From: JAVBSN01 sp031547045
GTDB lineage: Bacteria; Bacillota; Clostridia; Lachnospirales; Lachnospiraceae
Assembly (NCBI GenBank): GCA_031547045.1
Contig: JAVBSN010000007.1
Coordinates: forward strand, 48,326 to 112,325
Length of the DNA stretch: 64,000 nt
Direction of reading: 5' to 3'
This document shows, piece by piece, positions 55,753-64,000 of this stretch. The first letter of the stretch is position 1; every line of letters starts with the position of its first letter. The notes below the pieces were generated by a model. It saw only the letters and a program-made list of their open reading frames with translations, searched no databases and was not told where the DNA came from. The position numbers and the translations under genes were made by a program.

Positions 55753-56868
55753 CTATTTATCTAAAATACCTTTAATAACATCTGATTTACTAACTATTCT
55801 ATCTATAGATGATGACATTGTTTCTGTCATCAATAAATATTTTTCAAATTCATATATAAGCATATTAATCGCTTTATTTAATCTACGCTCTACACCTAAA
55901 TTTTCACGCAAAATACTTATAAGTGTTTCTATTTCACCATTGGATTCAATAATTTCATCTTGCATACTATTTAATTTTTTAATATTTTCATTTAAGTTTT
56001 TAATATTTTCTGATTGTTGCATATATTGATTATCCAATAGTGACAGATAACTATTTTCAACTATATCCCAACCATGAGTAATTATATTTACATGCCCTCT
56101 AAGTTTTTCTGCAAATAAATCTATTGGTGTTGAAAGTTTACGACACATACTTCTGACAAAATTTACATCTGAATTTCCTTTTTGCGGACTTATACGGGTG
56201 ATTTCATTTACAGTTGCACTAATAGAAACCTCTAATTCATTTACTTCATTAGTCATGTTCTCAAGCTCATTTGATATATCAACCATATTTTCCTCTATTT
56301 CAGAAATATAATCAATAAATCCTCTTTCACCCTCCACTTCATCTACAATCTTTTCAATTGAACTGTCTTGTTCAATAACATTATTTAAACTATTAATTTG
56401 TGTAGATGTTTTTTGATTATTGTAGAAATATGGTATATAATCCGAAATAGGACTCCCATACTTCACGCTCCCATCTATTGCACCGAATAATAATTTACTT
56501 AATTCATCTATCAATTGAGAAAGCTTATTAAATTGAAGGCTATATTCATTTGATCGATATGATTTTATGTCGAATGGCAACTCTCCTATATCTTGTGTTA
56601 TAATTATTACCTTTTTATTCATAGCATGAGCTAACCCTAATTCATAAAACACATTTGCATTCAATCCTGTCAAATCTGCAATTATAACATTCGCTTGGTA
56701 AATACCTTCAATTATATCCTGCAGTATATTTTGTTGATTATCTAAATCTCCTGCATTTGTAAATTTAAAACTATCATCAAAGTTTCTTTTTAATTCCTCA
56801 TATAAAGCTAAAAAGTCTTCACTAAATGGCGTAATTACAAATACTTTAGGTTTATTTTTATCATCCAT
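55753..56868 (-). CDS. Nucleoside 2-deoxyribosyltransferase-like effector with coiled-coil C-terminus
   Basis: 371 residues. The N-terminal 130 residues (KVFVITPFSEDFLALYEELKRNF, NANVIIADLTGLNANVFYELGLAHAMNKKVIIITQD) have the Rossmann-type fold and ADLTG..NVFYELG motif of nucleoside-deoxyribosyltransferase-like and TIR-like effector domains found in antiphage systems. A linker is followed by about 190 residues of long helices (IEENMVDISNELENMTNEVNEL) that look coiled-coil. The reaction is unknown; NAD or nucleotide breakdown is possible for this domain class. ATG is preceded by GGAGAGGAAATATGGA. Confidence 0.7.
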   Translation of the reverse strand: MDDKNKPKVFVITPFSEDFLALYEELKRNFDDSFKFTNAGDLDNQQNILQDIIEGIYQANVIIADLTGLNANVFYELGLAHAMNKKVIIITQDIGELPFDIKSYRSNEYSLQFNKLSQLIDELSKLLFGAIDGSVKYGSPISDYIPYFYNNQKTSTQINSLNNVIEQDSSIEKIVDEVEGERGFIDYISEIEENMVDISNELENMTNEVNELEVSISATVNEITRISPQKGNSDVNFVRSMCRKLSTPIDLFAEKLRGHVNIITHGWDIVENSYLSLLDNQYMQQSENIKNLNENIKKLNSMQDEIIESNGEIETLISILRENLGVERRLNKAINMLIYEFEKYLLMTETMSSSIDRIVSKSDVIKGILDK

Positions 56869-57049
56869 TCCATATTTCCTCTCCAGATTATAATATCTTC
56901 TTAATATATTTCATACTTATCATTTTTTTCTTGTACTAACATTTCTTGTAATTTTATACTATTTTGTATTCCATAAAACTATACAAATATCTTACTTATA
57001 TATAATCAAACTATACATTCTCTAGTAGTTTACCTTACAATAAATTACT

Positions 57050-57691
57050 TTAGTATTTGTTCTCATTCTTCTCAAAATTTGAAAGTGCTTCTTCTTCTGA
57101 TTTTTCATCTGAAACATCTTCTGTAAATGCAAAACTAATTGTTTTATCTCTCTTAAACTTCTCATAAAGATTTGGAAAGCGAATAGCTGCTAATTGGGCA
57201 TTATATTCTGTTCTATGTTTTTGTTTTCCATCTATTTTTCCATTTCTAAATATATATTTTCGATAAATTCGATTAGGATTACGATTCTCATGTCTACAAA
57301 TTGTATGTAATACAGCCTTATTCTCTTCTATATCTTGTTCTACTGGTATCCTTAGCGGTATATATTGTCCAAAATATGATAAAAATCCATTTATCCACGC
57401 AATGCCATCCTCTTGATATCTTACCCCTAAAAAGTTTCTTAGTTCAGTCATCCCCGCTGTAATGCCATTTGAATTAGCATAACAATCTAAATAGCTATTA
57501 ACATTATCAGCATTCATAAAACAAAGTCTTACTAAAGCATATTCTGCCTCTCTCTTTTTTTTCTCTTCTTCTGTAATCAAACATACAGCAACAAAATATT
57601 CTATCTCTTTATAATTGAATCGAAATACTATTACTGCTTTTTCATTTGCTCTCATATCATTTTTTAATTCTTTCAAATTACTCAATGGCAC
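57050..57691 (-). CDS. Conserved hypothetical protein (DUF6037-like, tentative)
   Basis: 213 residues starting with GTG after GGGGGAAG. The opening LSNLKELKNDMRANEKAVIVFRFNYKEIEYFVAVCLIT and later RYQEDGIAWINGFLSYFGQYIP are the most characteristic parts. A basic segment follows (ICRHENRNPNRIYRKYIFRNG). It recalls unnamed families, perhaps DUF6037, seen in bacterial accessory regions. No catalytic motif is clear. It is isolated by gaps of 180 and 400 bp from its neighbours. Confidence 0.55.
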   Translation of the reverse strand: MPLSNLKELKNDMRANEKAVIVFRFNYKEIEYFVAVCLITEEEKKKREAEYALVRLCFMNADNVNSYLDCYANSNGITAGMTELRNFLGVRYQEDGIAWINGFLSYFGQYIPLRIPVEQDIEENKAVLHTICRHENRNPNRIYRKYIFRNGKIDGKQKHRTEYNAQLAAIRFPNLYEKFKRDKTISFAFTEDVSDEKSEEEALSNFEKNENKY

Positions 57692-58096
57692 AATACTTCC
57701 CCCTCTTCCTTCGAACTATATTTTTTACTCTCATTCTTATTTGCTTTCTTACCTTTACTAACAATTCTATACCTATTTTCCAATTAAATCTGTTTAAATC
57801 CCAAAAATAAAATCCTGTTTTACATATCTACTTTGCTCAAAAGAACCACGCATTGTAAATGCTCTGTAAGTTATCTCTTATACTAAATAGCATACTATAT
57901 TGTTATAATGAGTGGTGAGATAAGATTTTATCCCATCTATGTTCTTACTCATCATCTAAAATTTATTTATACAACTGACACCAAATGTTTGTTAAGCAAG
58001 TTTTTAATGCTAAAATAATCATATATATTCCCCACAGATTTAGTACATTCGAATTATTTTTACAAAACGTTAATGCATGTTTTCATTCATTTATAT
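57692..58096. other. Non-coding stretch
   Basis: About 400 bp of very AT-rich sequence without a protein-like frame, clear promoter or hairpin-plus-T-run. A weak dyad (ATGAGT...ACTCAT around 57910-57955) is the only structure I see. Confidence 0.4.
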
Positions 58097-58483
58097 TTAA
58101 TAAATTTTTATTACCAAATCAATTAATTCACTTGGGTTATTTGTGCAACCTTGCCCACCACACTTTAAAGTTTCCCTAATATGCTCTTCTTGCTGAGAAC
58201 CTGCATAAATAATGAATGGAATAGTATTATCAAATTTTCGTATCTCTTCTAATAACTTATATCCTTCTCTATCTCCTTCCTTTCTCCCCATATCTGAAAT
58301 TATAAGGGCAAACTTTTTATGTTTCATGCTATGTAATGCTTGCTGTGTTGATAATGCTAAGGAAAAAACAAGTCCATAATGTTCAAGTGTATTTCTTTCA
58401 TAAACATTATTTTCTGGTCGATCATCTACCCAAAGTATTTCCTTCTTCCCACTATTCTTTTTAAATTTAGCTCCTTGTATCAT
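58097..58483 (-). CDS. Receiver-like protein, in frame with the upstream DUF4062 gene
   Basis: 128 residues of response-regulator receiver fold: KEILWVDDRPENN (acidic pair, about 14-26), LIISDMGRKEGDREGYKLLEEIR (phospho-acceptor Asp, about 59), FIIYAGS and ETLKCGGQGCTNNPSELIDLV. No output domain follows. Its ATG has no ribosome binding site, and the frame continues upstream to the TGA that ends the DUF4062 gene. It may be the detached C-terminal half of a fused protein. Confidence 0.65.
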   Translation of the reverse strand: MIQGAKFKKNSGKKEILWVDDRPENNVYERNTLEHYGLVFSLALSTQQALHSMKHKKFALIISDMGRKEGDREGYKLLEEIRKFDNTIPFIIYAGSQQEEHIRETLKCGGQGCTNNPSELIDLVIKIY

Positions 58484-58510
58484 ACTATCAAAATAAAGTT
58501 CTAAATGTCC

Positions 58511-58978
58511 TCAGAATTTACTTATTAAAGTCTTCTCATCTGGAACAACAAAAAATATTCCTCTATTTTTATCCATAAATGATTGTACTTTACTGTATTG
58601 TAATTGATCAATTTTAGAAGGTGATACTGGTTTATCCAAAAAATACAAAAAAACCTGTTTTCCCATGAATATCATTCGCTCTATCTCTTCTTCTGTCCCA
58701 GAGCCATATTTTTCTGTAGATGTTCCAAATCTAGTCCAAAATATACAGATAGCCATATCAGAGTTATCAACAATTTGTTCATCTAGCAACTGCTGTGGTT
58801 GATTTCCAAATTCCGGAAAAGGGTTTTTTGACCAATGCTGGGATCGTATAATAATATTATTTGATCGTCCGTAAAAATTATTAAAACTATTTATTTCCTT
58901 GTCTATAAGATCAATATATTCTGAAACATCATCTGGGCACGAAATCAGCAAATCATAGACCTTAATATCTCTTGGCAT
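58511..58978 (-). CDS. DUF4062 (TIR-like) domain protein, probably truncated by a nonsense codon
   Basis: 155 residues. DLLISCPDDVSEYIDLIDKEI, IIIRSQHWSKNPFPEFG, PQQLLDEQIVDNSDMAICIFWTRFGTSTEKYGSGTEEEIERM and GKQVFLYFLDKPVSPS are strong DUF4062 motifs; this domain is TIR-like and common in defence systems. The frame ends with TGA, but the next codons (HLELYFDS) are what related proteins carry after this point, leading in the same frame to a receiver domain. A single base change could explain the stop. AGGAG precedes the ATG at 58978. Confidence 0.72.
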   Translation of the reverse strand: MPRDIKVYDLLISCPDDVSEYIDLIDKEINSFNNFYGRSNNIIIRSQHWSKNPFPEFGNQPQQLLDEQIVDNSDMAICIFWTRFGTSTEKYGSGTEEEIERMIFMGKQVFLYFLDKPVSPSKIDQLQYSKVQSFMDKNRGIFFVVPDEKTLISKF

Positions 58979-59201
58979 TTTAATATCTCCTTAGCATTTT
59001 ATTTTACTCATGTAATATAATTTCTTTTGTATTGGAAATTCTTTTCGTTCCTTCTCTTTTTAGAAAAAATCATTTTACCAAAATGTATACCGTTAGTATC
59101 AATTTCTCTCATGCTGAAGGATATCAGTTTCCTCATAACTACTCTAATGACAATAAAAACACTTCCATTTCTGTCTCAAATTACCCAAAGCCTTTGATTT
59201 A

Positions 59202-60365
59202 CTATGCTTTCCTTTCCATCAAGCAAATCACCTCCACATGCCCCGTCCAAGGGAACATATCTACTACCCCTATCCTACTTACCTTATACTCCCCAGACTT
59301 AGTCAAATATTTCAAATCCCTCGCCAAAGTCTCTGGTCCGCATGAGATATATACAATCTTCTTTGGTGCTAGTTTTAATACTGATGACATAAATGGAGTA
59401 TCACTTCCTGAACGTGGTGGATCCATGAATACTACATCTATTTTCTTATTTTCTTCTGCTAGACCTAGCATGAATTTGCCAGCATCATTATTATAGAATG
59501 ATATATTTTTAACTTCACTTATCTTGGCATTGATTTTAGCGTCTTTTACAGCATCCTTATTTAACTCAACACCTATGATTTCTTTTGCATGTTTACTTGC
59601 AATTATTCCAATTGTGCCTATTCCACAATAAGCATCTATTATAGTTTCTTTATTTTTAAGGTCAGCAAATTTGATTGCTTTACTATATAGTACTTCTGTT
59701 TGAATTGAATTTATTTGATAGAAACTCTTTGGGGATATTCTGAACTTGTATCCGCACAATGTATCTTCAATAAATCCTTTTCCGTACATTACTTGTTCTT
59801 TGTCTCCTAATACCATACTTGTTTTTTTATCATTAATATTTTGTACTATAGTTGTTATCTCCGGGTGAAGCTTTGTTAAGGCTTTCACAAAATTATTCTT
59901 TGATGGAAATACTGGTGAACCTGTAACTAGTACAACCAATATTTGTCCACTTACATGTCCTGTTCTTATAAGCACATGTCTAAACAATCCGTATCCTGTA
60001 TCTTCGTTGTAAGTCTTTATTTTAAATGACTTAATAAGCCCTGTAATTGACTGAATTATTTCTCTAGCTTTCTCATTCTCTATATAACAACTTGTTACTG
60101 GTAGTACGTTATGAGTTCCTTCTTCATATATACCAGCTACAATCTCTCCACTTTTCTTTCTATGAAATACTGCATGAACCTTATTTCTATAGTAGTAGGG
60201 ATCATCCATTCCTATAATAGGTTCTATTTTTCCAAAACCTTTAAGCAAATCATTAATATATTTTTGCTTAATTTTTAATTGTTCCTCATAAGATATATCT
60301 ATGTATTTGCACCCTCCACATTTTTTTGAAATAGGGCACTTGCTTTTACTTTTCTTGTTATCCAT
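59202..60365 (-). CDS. rlmD: 23S rRNA (uracil-C5)-methyltransferase, RlmD/RumA type
   Basis: 387 residues from ATG at 60365 (GGAGGAATAT upstream; a TTG at 60377 is inside that site). Cysteines CPISKKCGGCKYID (residues 9-22) plus Cys near VTSCYIE bind a [4Fe-4S] cluster. PKSFYQIN, DAYCGIGTIGI (SAM motif), FMDPPRSG and YISCGPETLARDL (catalytic Cys) follow in the usual order. It methylates a uridine of 23S rRNA, U1939 in E. coli, or its equivalent. The usual N-terminal TRAM RNA-binding domain of many Firmicute paralogues is absent. Confidence 0.88.
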   Translation of the reverse strand: MDNKKSKSKCPISKKCGGCKYIDISYEEQLKIKQKYINDLLKGFGKIEPIIGMDDPYYYRNKVHAVFHRKKSGEIVAGIYEEGTHNVLPVTSCYIENEKAREIIQSITGLIKSFKIKTYNEDTGYGLFRHVLIRTGHVSGQILVVLVTGSPVFPSKNNFVKALTKLHPEITTIVQNINDKKTSMVLGDKEQVMYGKGFIEDTLCGYKFRISPKSFYQINSIQTEVLYSKAIKFADLKNKETIIDAYCGIGTIGIIASKHAKEIIGVELNKDAVKDAKINAKISEVKNISFYNNDAGKFMLGLAEENKKIDVVFMDPPRSGSDTPFMSSVLKLAPKKIVYISCGPETLARDLKYLTKSGEYKVSRIGVVDMFPWTGHVEVICLMERKA

Positions 60366-60480
60366 ATATTCCTCCAATTAATTTGACATACTATATTTAA
60401 TTTAGTAATTATAGCTTTCACTTCATTATAATTCTAATTTAACCATAATGTCTACTTTATTAATTTATAGAATATAAAAA

Positions 60481-60502
60481 GGTAAGGAGTTCTCTCCTTA
60501 CC
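60481..60502 (-). terminator. Intrinsic terminator after the sensor kinase gene
   Basis: GGTAAGGAG and CTCCTTACC form a 9-bp perfect stem with a 4-nt loop, followed on the minus strand by TTTTTATATT. It ends the kinase transcript 34 bp after its stop codon. Confidence 0.85.
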
Positions 60503-60535
60503 CATTATACCACAACTAACGTTTTAGTCAAAACA

Positions 60536-61492
60536 TTACCTTTCCCCATCAGGCAACCACACTTTAATACTTAATATGCCATCTTCATACTCAGCTCTTA
60601 TTTTCCCCTTCATCTTTTCTACAATCTGTTTAGCTATTGAAAGTCCTAGACCTGTTGTTTTTTTATTTCTTGATTTATCTGTTGTATAGAAACGTTCAAA
60701 TATATTTTCTAATTCTTCCTTAATCATTTCTTCACTACTATTAGCAAATACAAATTCATGTCCCTTATTTTCATAGTTATAAGTAATACTATAGCTATGT
60801 TTACCATGAACTAAACTATTATATATTATATTTGAGAATACTCTTGCTACTCCGTCCTTATCCCCTAACACAATACATTTTTTATCTGGAATTAATACAT
60901 AAGGCTCTTGTTTCTTAGCAATAAAATCATCATAATACATTGTCAATGTTTCTTTAAGAATCTTATTAGCATCTATTTGTTCCATTTCAAATATTATATC
61001 CCCTGCTTCAATTATTGCATATTCAAATAGTTGATCTAGTAATTTCTTCACTGTGTTCTGACGCTCTTTAACTATTGCTAAATATTTTTCTCTGTCTTCT
61101 TCAGATAAATCTTCACTCATAAGCATTTGGATATATCCATCTGCTGTTGTAAGTGGAGTCCTAAGATCATGAGAAACACTTGTAATGCTTTCTTTAAAGT
61201 TTTTGTTAAGCCTCTGCATTTTAATTACAGACATTCTGCTATCTTTAATCAAAGAATTTAACTTGGCTACAAACTTTGTAACATCCTTTTCCATAGAATA
61301 CACAGTAAGTATCTGATTTGTATCATTACCTAATATATCCTCAAGCTGCGATGTTATCTCTATAATATTTTTTCTATATATCTTAATATATATTCCCATT
61401 GCAATAACTATTATTAATAATAAAATAGTCGCTATAACCCATATATTTCCCATGCTTTTCACCAATATTAATTCTTTAATTGTACTAATCAC
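60536..61492 (-). CDS. Sensor histidine kinase of an ABC-transporter two-component system
   Basis: 318 residues. One membrane helix (VIATILLLIIVIAMGIYI, about 18-36) is followed by a short linker, HisKA with SVSHDLRTPLTTADGYIQML (phospho-His about 109) and HATPase with N box NIIYNSLVHG (about 226) and GLGLSIAKQI (about 284). There is almost no extracellular loop, as in intramembrane-sensing kinases that respond with an ABC transporter to cell-wall-active peptides. It lies 190 bp downstream of the permease gene, before a terminator, with the response regulator at the head of the locus. Confidence 0.87.
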   Translation of the reverse strand: MISTIKELILVKSMGNIWVIATILLLIIVIAMGIYIKIYRKNIIEITSQLEDILGNDTNQILTVYSMEKDVTKFVAKLNSLIKDSRMSVIKMQRLNKNFKESITSVSHDLRTPLTTADGYIQMLMSEDLSEEDREKYLAIVKERQNTVKKLLDQLFEYAIIEAGDIIFEMEQIDANKILKETLTMYYDDFIAKKQEPYVLIPDKKCIVLGDKDGVARVFSNIIYNSLVHGKHSYSITYNYENKGHEFVFANSSEEMIKEELENIFERFYTTDKSRNKKTTGLGLSIAKQIVEKMKGKIRAEYEDGILSIKVWLPDGER

Positions 61493-61684
61493 AAAATCAG
61501 TTTTATTTTTGTGATTTGGTCGTTACTAATCTACTCTATTTTACAATAAATACATTTAATAATATATCTTACATTAACATTTGTACTTACATAATAATAT
61601 ATATGATTCTCTTAACTATTAACATTATAACATTTATAATTAACTAATCTATACCTATCTTAGTCACTAGCATACACTAATCAA

Positions 61685-62485
61685 TTAATCTATATCCCTC
61701 TTATTTACCAATGATAGTGTTCCTACAACACTTATGATTCCTATTATTATAAATATACCCATAAACATATATTGAGTTGATAGTGTAGTATCTATATCTC
61801 CAAATGTTGCTGACATACATGGAAGCCAATACTGATAAAGTTTATTATAAACACTTTCCTTTTCTTGAGCAAATGTAATGTTATATATAATCGCATCAAC
61901 CAATTGTAAACCTACCCCACCTACAAATAAAAAGACAAGATTAAAGACAACCCCCATCATACTTCCCTTGAAATAGTAGGCAAACAAAGTAGCCAATCCA
62001 CCATATGATATTATCATAATTATATTTCCTACAATAAATGCAATTATATATAATCCCAAACCTTGTGCATCTCCTACTTCACCTATTATAGATGTTCCTA
62101 CAAGTATAAGTATGGCATATATACCTATCATACATATATTAATTACAGTTGTTACTATATACTTAGATAATACTACTTGGGTCTTTGAATATCCCTTACT
62201 TACTATCTGTCCCATACTTCGTGTAGAATATTCTATATAGATTAGTATTGCTACATATACTCCTATAAATATATACATCATATCTCCACTCATACTGGCT
62301 AGAAAACATTTTATTCCCATTACTGTATCTTCACCATATAGAAATTGTGTACCACCGTCTATGGCTCCATATATTGCAACTACTGCTAACTGAGCTATTA
62401 CTGAAAGTAGTATTAATGCTCCTACTATATAAGTAACTTTACTTTTAAATACTTTATAAAATTCTCCTCTTACTAAATTATACAT
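61685..62485 (-). CDS. ABC-2 type transporter permease
   Basis: 266 residues with six predicted membrane helices (about 17-37, 67-85, 108-130, 148-172, 178-200 and 238-258). The opening MYNLVRGEFYKVFKSKVTYIVGALI is typical of ABC-2 permeases of bacitracin- or lantibiotic-resistance exporters. It follows its ATPase gene by one base (stop 62487, start 62485), so they are coupled. It probably exports or shields against an antimicrobial peptide; the substrate is not known. Confidence 0.85.
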   Translation of the reverse strand: MYNLVRGEFYKVFKSKVTYIVGALILLSVIAQLAVVAIYGAIDGGTQFLYGEDTVMGIKCFLASMSGDMMYIFIGVYVAILIYIEYSTRSMGQIVSKGYSKTQVVLSKYIVTTVINICMIGIYAILILVGTSIIGEVGDAQGLGLYIIAFIVGNIIMIISYGGLATLFAYYFKGSMMGVVFNLVFLFVGGVGLQLVDAIIYNITFAQEKESVYNKLYQYWLPCMSATFGDIDTTLSTQYMFMGIFIIIGIISVVGTLSLVNKRDID

Positions 62486-62486
62486 A

Positions 62487-63392
62487 CTAATTCCCCCTCT
62501 CTATCATTTCCATAAAGTAAACTTCTAAATCTTCCCCCCACATAGTTATACTATTAACCATGACTCCGTTCTTTATAAGTTCACTATTTATATTTCCTTG
62601 ATTTTGAAGGCAATCATATATACATATTACATTATTATCAAATACTTTATAATCTTTGCTACCAATAATTTCATTAACAACATAAGATGCTTTTTTTATA
62701 TCATCTACTTCTACTTTAATACATTTTTTACAACGTTTATTCAATTCTTCTTCTGTAAATTCATCTGCTAGATTTCCATTGTTAATAATTCCATATCTAG
62801 TAGCTAATTTTGATAATTCACCTAATATATGAGAAGATATTAAAATAGTTATATTCTCCTCTTCATTTAAAGACCTAAGCAATTCTCTAATTTCTTTGAT
62901 TCCTGCTGGATCCAATCCATTAATAGGTTCATCTAATATAAGTAGGTCCGGACTTCCTATTAATGCTATTGCTATTGATAATCTTTGCTTCATTCCTAGT
63001 GAGAATTTCTTTGCTTTTTTCTTTCCTACATCTGCTAATCCTACTTTTTCTAATAATTCATCAACGTTACTGTCATCTGGAATTCCAAGAATCTTATTAT
63101 AATATATAAGATTTTCTCTTGCTGACATATCTAAATATATTGCTGGTTGCTCAATAAGAGATCCCATTCTTTTTCTTCCTTTATTTAAATCCCTTGATTC
63201 AAATAATTCAATCTCACCATTATTAGGTGTAGTAAGTCCGCACACCATTTTCATAAGGCTCGTTTTGCCTGCTCCATTTTTACCAATGAATCCATAAATA
63301 TCACCTTTGGCAACATTTAAACTAACCTTATTAACAACATTTGTTTTTTCATAGGTTTTAGTTAGATCATTTGTTCTTAATACATATTCCAT
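62487..63392 (-). CDS. ABC transporter ATP-binding protein (peptide-resistance type)
   Basis: 301 residues from ATG at 63392 (GGGA nine bases upstream); ATG at 63398 is the alternative. Walker A GKNGAGKTS (about residue 36), Q-loop SLIEQPAIY, signature FSLGMKQRLS (about 131) and Walker B LLILDEPINGLD (about 153) are intact, with ISSH as switch. The last 90 residues form a regulatory extension (CKKCIKVEVDDIKKASYVV). The sequence type is BcrA-like, as in bacitracin and lantibiotic protection exporters. It works with the permease just downstream. Confidence 0.88.
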   Translation of the reverse strand: MEYVLRTNDLTKTYEKTNVVNKVSLNVAKGDIYGFIGKNGAGKTSLMKMVCGLTTPNNGEIELFESRDLNKGRKRMGSLIEQPAIYLDMSARENLIYYNKILGIPDDSNVDELLEKVGLADVGKKKAKKFSLGMKQRLSIAIALIGSPDLLILDEPINGLDPAGIKEIRELLRSLNEEENITILISSHILGELSKLATRYGIINNGNLADEFTEEELNKRCKKCIKVEVDDIKKASYVVNEIIGSKDYKVFDNNVICIYDCLQNQGNINSELIKNGVMVNSITMWGEDLEVYFMEMIERGN

Positions 63393-63488
63393 AATCATGC
63401 TTCCCTTCGTATTATATTTATCTTATGGATATATATTACTTATCAAATTTCAAATATCCCTTAATAAAATTTAAAGAAAGTATAAAGT

Positions 63489-64000
63489 TTACTCATCATT
63501 AAGTTTAAATCCTATTCCCCAAACTGTTTTTATATAGTTTATATCTGGGTTACATTCATTTAATTTATTTCGCAAATTGCTTATATGTACATTTACTGAA
63601 TTATCATCTGGCATATAGTCCTCATTCCATACAGACTCATATATATTATCTTTAGTAAATACTTTTTTAGAATTACTCATAAACAGTTCTAATATTCCAT
63701 ATTCCTTATGTGTAAGCTCAATATTATTGCCTGCCACTGTTGCTGTATAATTATCTATGTCTAATATTATATCCTTAAATGTAATTACATTATTATCTTC
63801 ATTTTTACTATTTTTCTTGCTTCTTCTCAACAAAGCTTCTATCCTAACCAATAATTCTTCATTATTAAATGGCTTGGTTATATAATCATCTGCTCCTGAC
63901 CTTATTACCTCTACCTTATCAGATATATTGTCTTTTGCAGATATACACATAATAGGAATATCATTTATTTTTCTAATCTTCTCTAACACTTCCTCACCTC
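63489..64000 (-). CDS. OmpR-family response regulator (N-terminus outside the window)
   Basis: At least 170 residues. The visible receiver part begins GEEVLEKIRK and continues DIPIMCISAKDNISDKVEVIRSGADDYITKPFNNEELLVRIEALL, with conserved Ser/Thr and Lys of the active site; the phospho-Asp lies beyond base 64000. The C-terminal winged helix has ELTHKEYGILELFMSNSKKVFTKDNIYESVWNEDYMPDDNSVNVHISNLRNKL and IKTVWGIGFKL. It regulates the ABC transporter operon downstream together with the kinase gene. The gap to the ATPase start is about 96 bp. Confidence 0.9.
   Translation of the reverse strand, partial: GEEVLEKIRKINDIPIMCISAKDNISDKVEVIRSGADDYITKPFNNEELLVRIEALLRRSKKNSKNEDNNVITFKDIILDIDNYTATVAGNNIELTHKEYGILELFMSNSKKVFTKDNIYESVWNEDYMPDDNSVNVHISNLRNKLNECNPDINYIKTVWGIGFKLNDE

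Noticed and set aside
58511..58513. The TGA between DUF4062 and receiver as a selenocysteine codon
   Set aside because: No selenocysteine insertion-type hairpin is evident after it, the position is not catalytic, and homologous proteins in this class are not known selenoproteins.
59032..59496. A plus-strand frame of about 150 codons overlapping the RlmD-like gene
   Set aside because: Most of it lies antisense to a clear rRNA methyltransferase gene. No ribosome binding site and no recognisable motif.
1..64000. CRISPR arrays, tRNA or rRNA genes, prophage structural genes
   Set aside because: I found no regularly spaced direct repeats, cloverleaf-like segments, rRNA sequence or phage head/tail genes on either strand.

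Overview
The window is uniformly AT-rich, uses strong AGGAGG-type ribosome binding sites and intrinsic terminators, and carries Gram-positive signatures: lipoproteins, an LTA-synthase-like sulfatase, giant hybrid kinases, BTAD-type regulator debris and second-copy rsmH-like genes. These point to a low-GC Clostridia chromosome, most likely Lachnospiraceae or a close relative. That placement is inferred from gene families, not from a marker gene. I saw no rRNA, tRNA or CRISPR array.

Layout. 1-2.6 kb: the start of a DUF1576-like membrane protein, a truncated DDE transposase and a tocopherol-cyclase-like gene. 2.6-6.5 kb: a FAD/Rieske oxidoreductase and a methionine ABC importer (metN-metI-metQ) with its own promoter and terminator. 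6.5-23.4 kb: a sensory block, all on the minus strand, with three very large hybrid histidine kinases (1396, 1481 and 1154 aa), a LytS-type membrane kinase, an RsmH-like rRNA methyltransferase, a DUF11 protein and small proteins. 23.5-26.2 kb: cell-envelope genes (M15 carboxypeptidase lipoprotein, phosphoglycerol-transferase-like sulfatase, small membrane protein).

26.3-36.2 kb is the most unusual part. It is a tight eight-gene plus-strand operon with five paralogous B12-binding radical SAM enzymes, a bacterial GH3 (JAR1-like acyl-adenylating amidosynthetase) protein and two acyltransferase-like proteins, closed by a terminator. I do not recognise it as a known pathway. It reads like a biosynthetic locus in which a carbon skeleton is modified repeatedly by radical chemistry, activated by adenylation and acylated.

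36.3-38.3 kb: an ECF sigma factor/anti-sigma pair and a 49-aa small protein. 38.3-45.5 kb: a carbohydrate locus (AraC regulator, then divergent esterase, GPH symporter, PAP2 phosphatase, GH3 glycoside enzyme and beta-phosphoglucomutase). Its content suggests a phosphorolytic route to hexose 6-phosphate.

45.6-59 kb is an accessory and decaying region. It holds a Cys/Pro-rich choice-of-anchor protein, several pseudogenes (aldo-keto reductase, AbrB/BTAD regulator, membrane protein), an IS256-type scar, and defence-like genes: methyltransferase plus HNH nuclease, NERD, GIY-YIG-like, a nucleoside-deoxyribosyltransferase-like effector, a DUF4062 protein and a receiver protein. 59-64 kb returns to ordinary content: an RlmD-like rRNA methyltransferase and a peptide-resistance-type ABC transporter with a two-component system, cut by the window edge.
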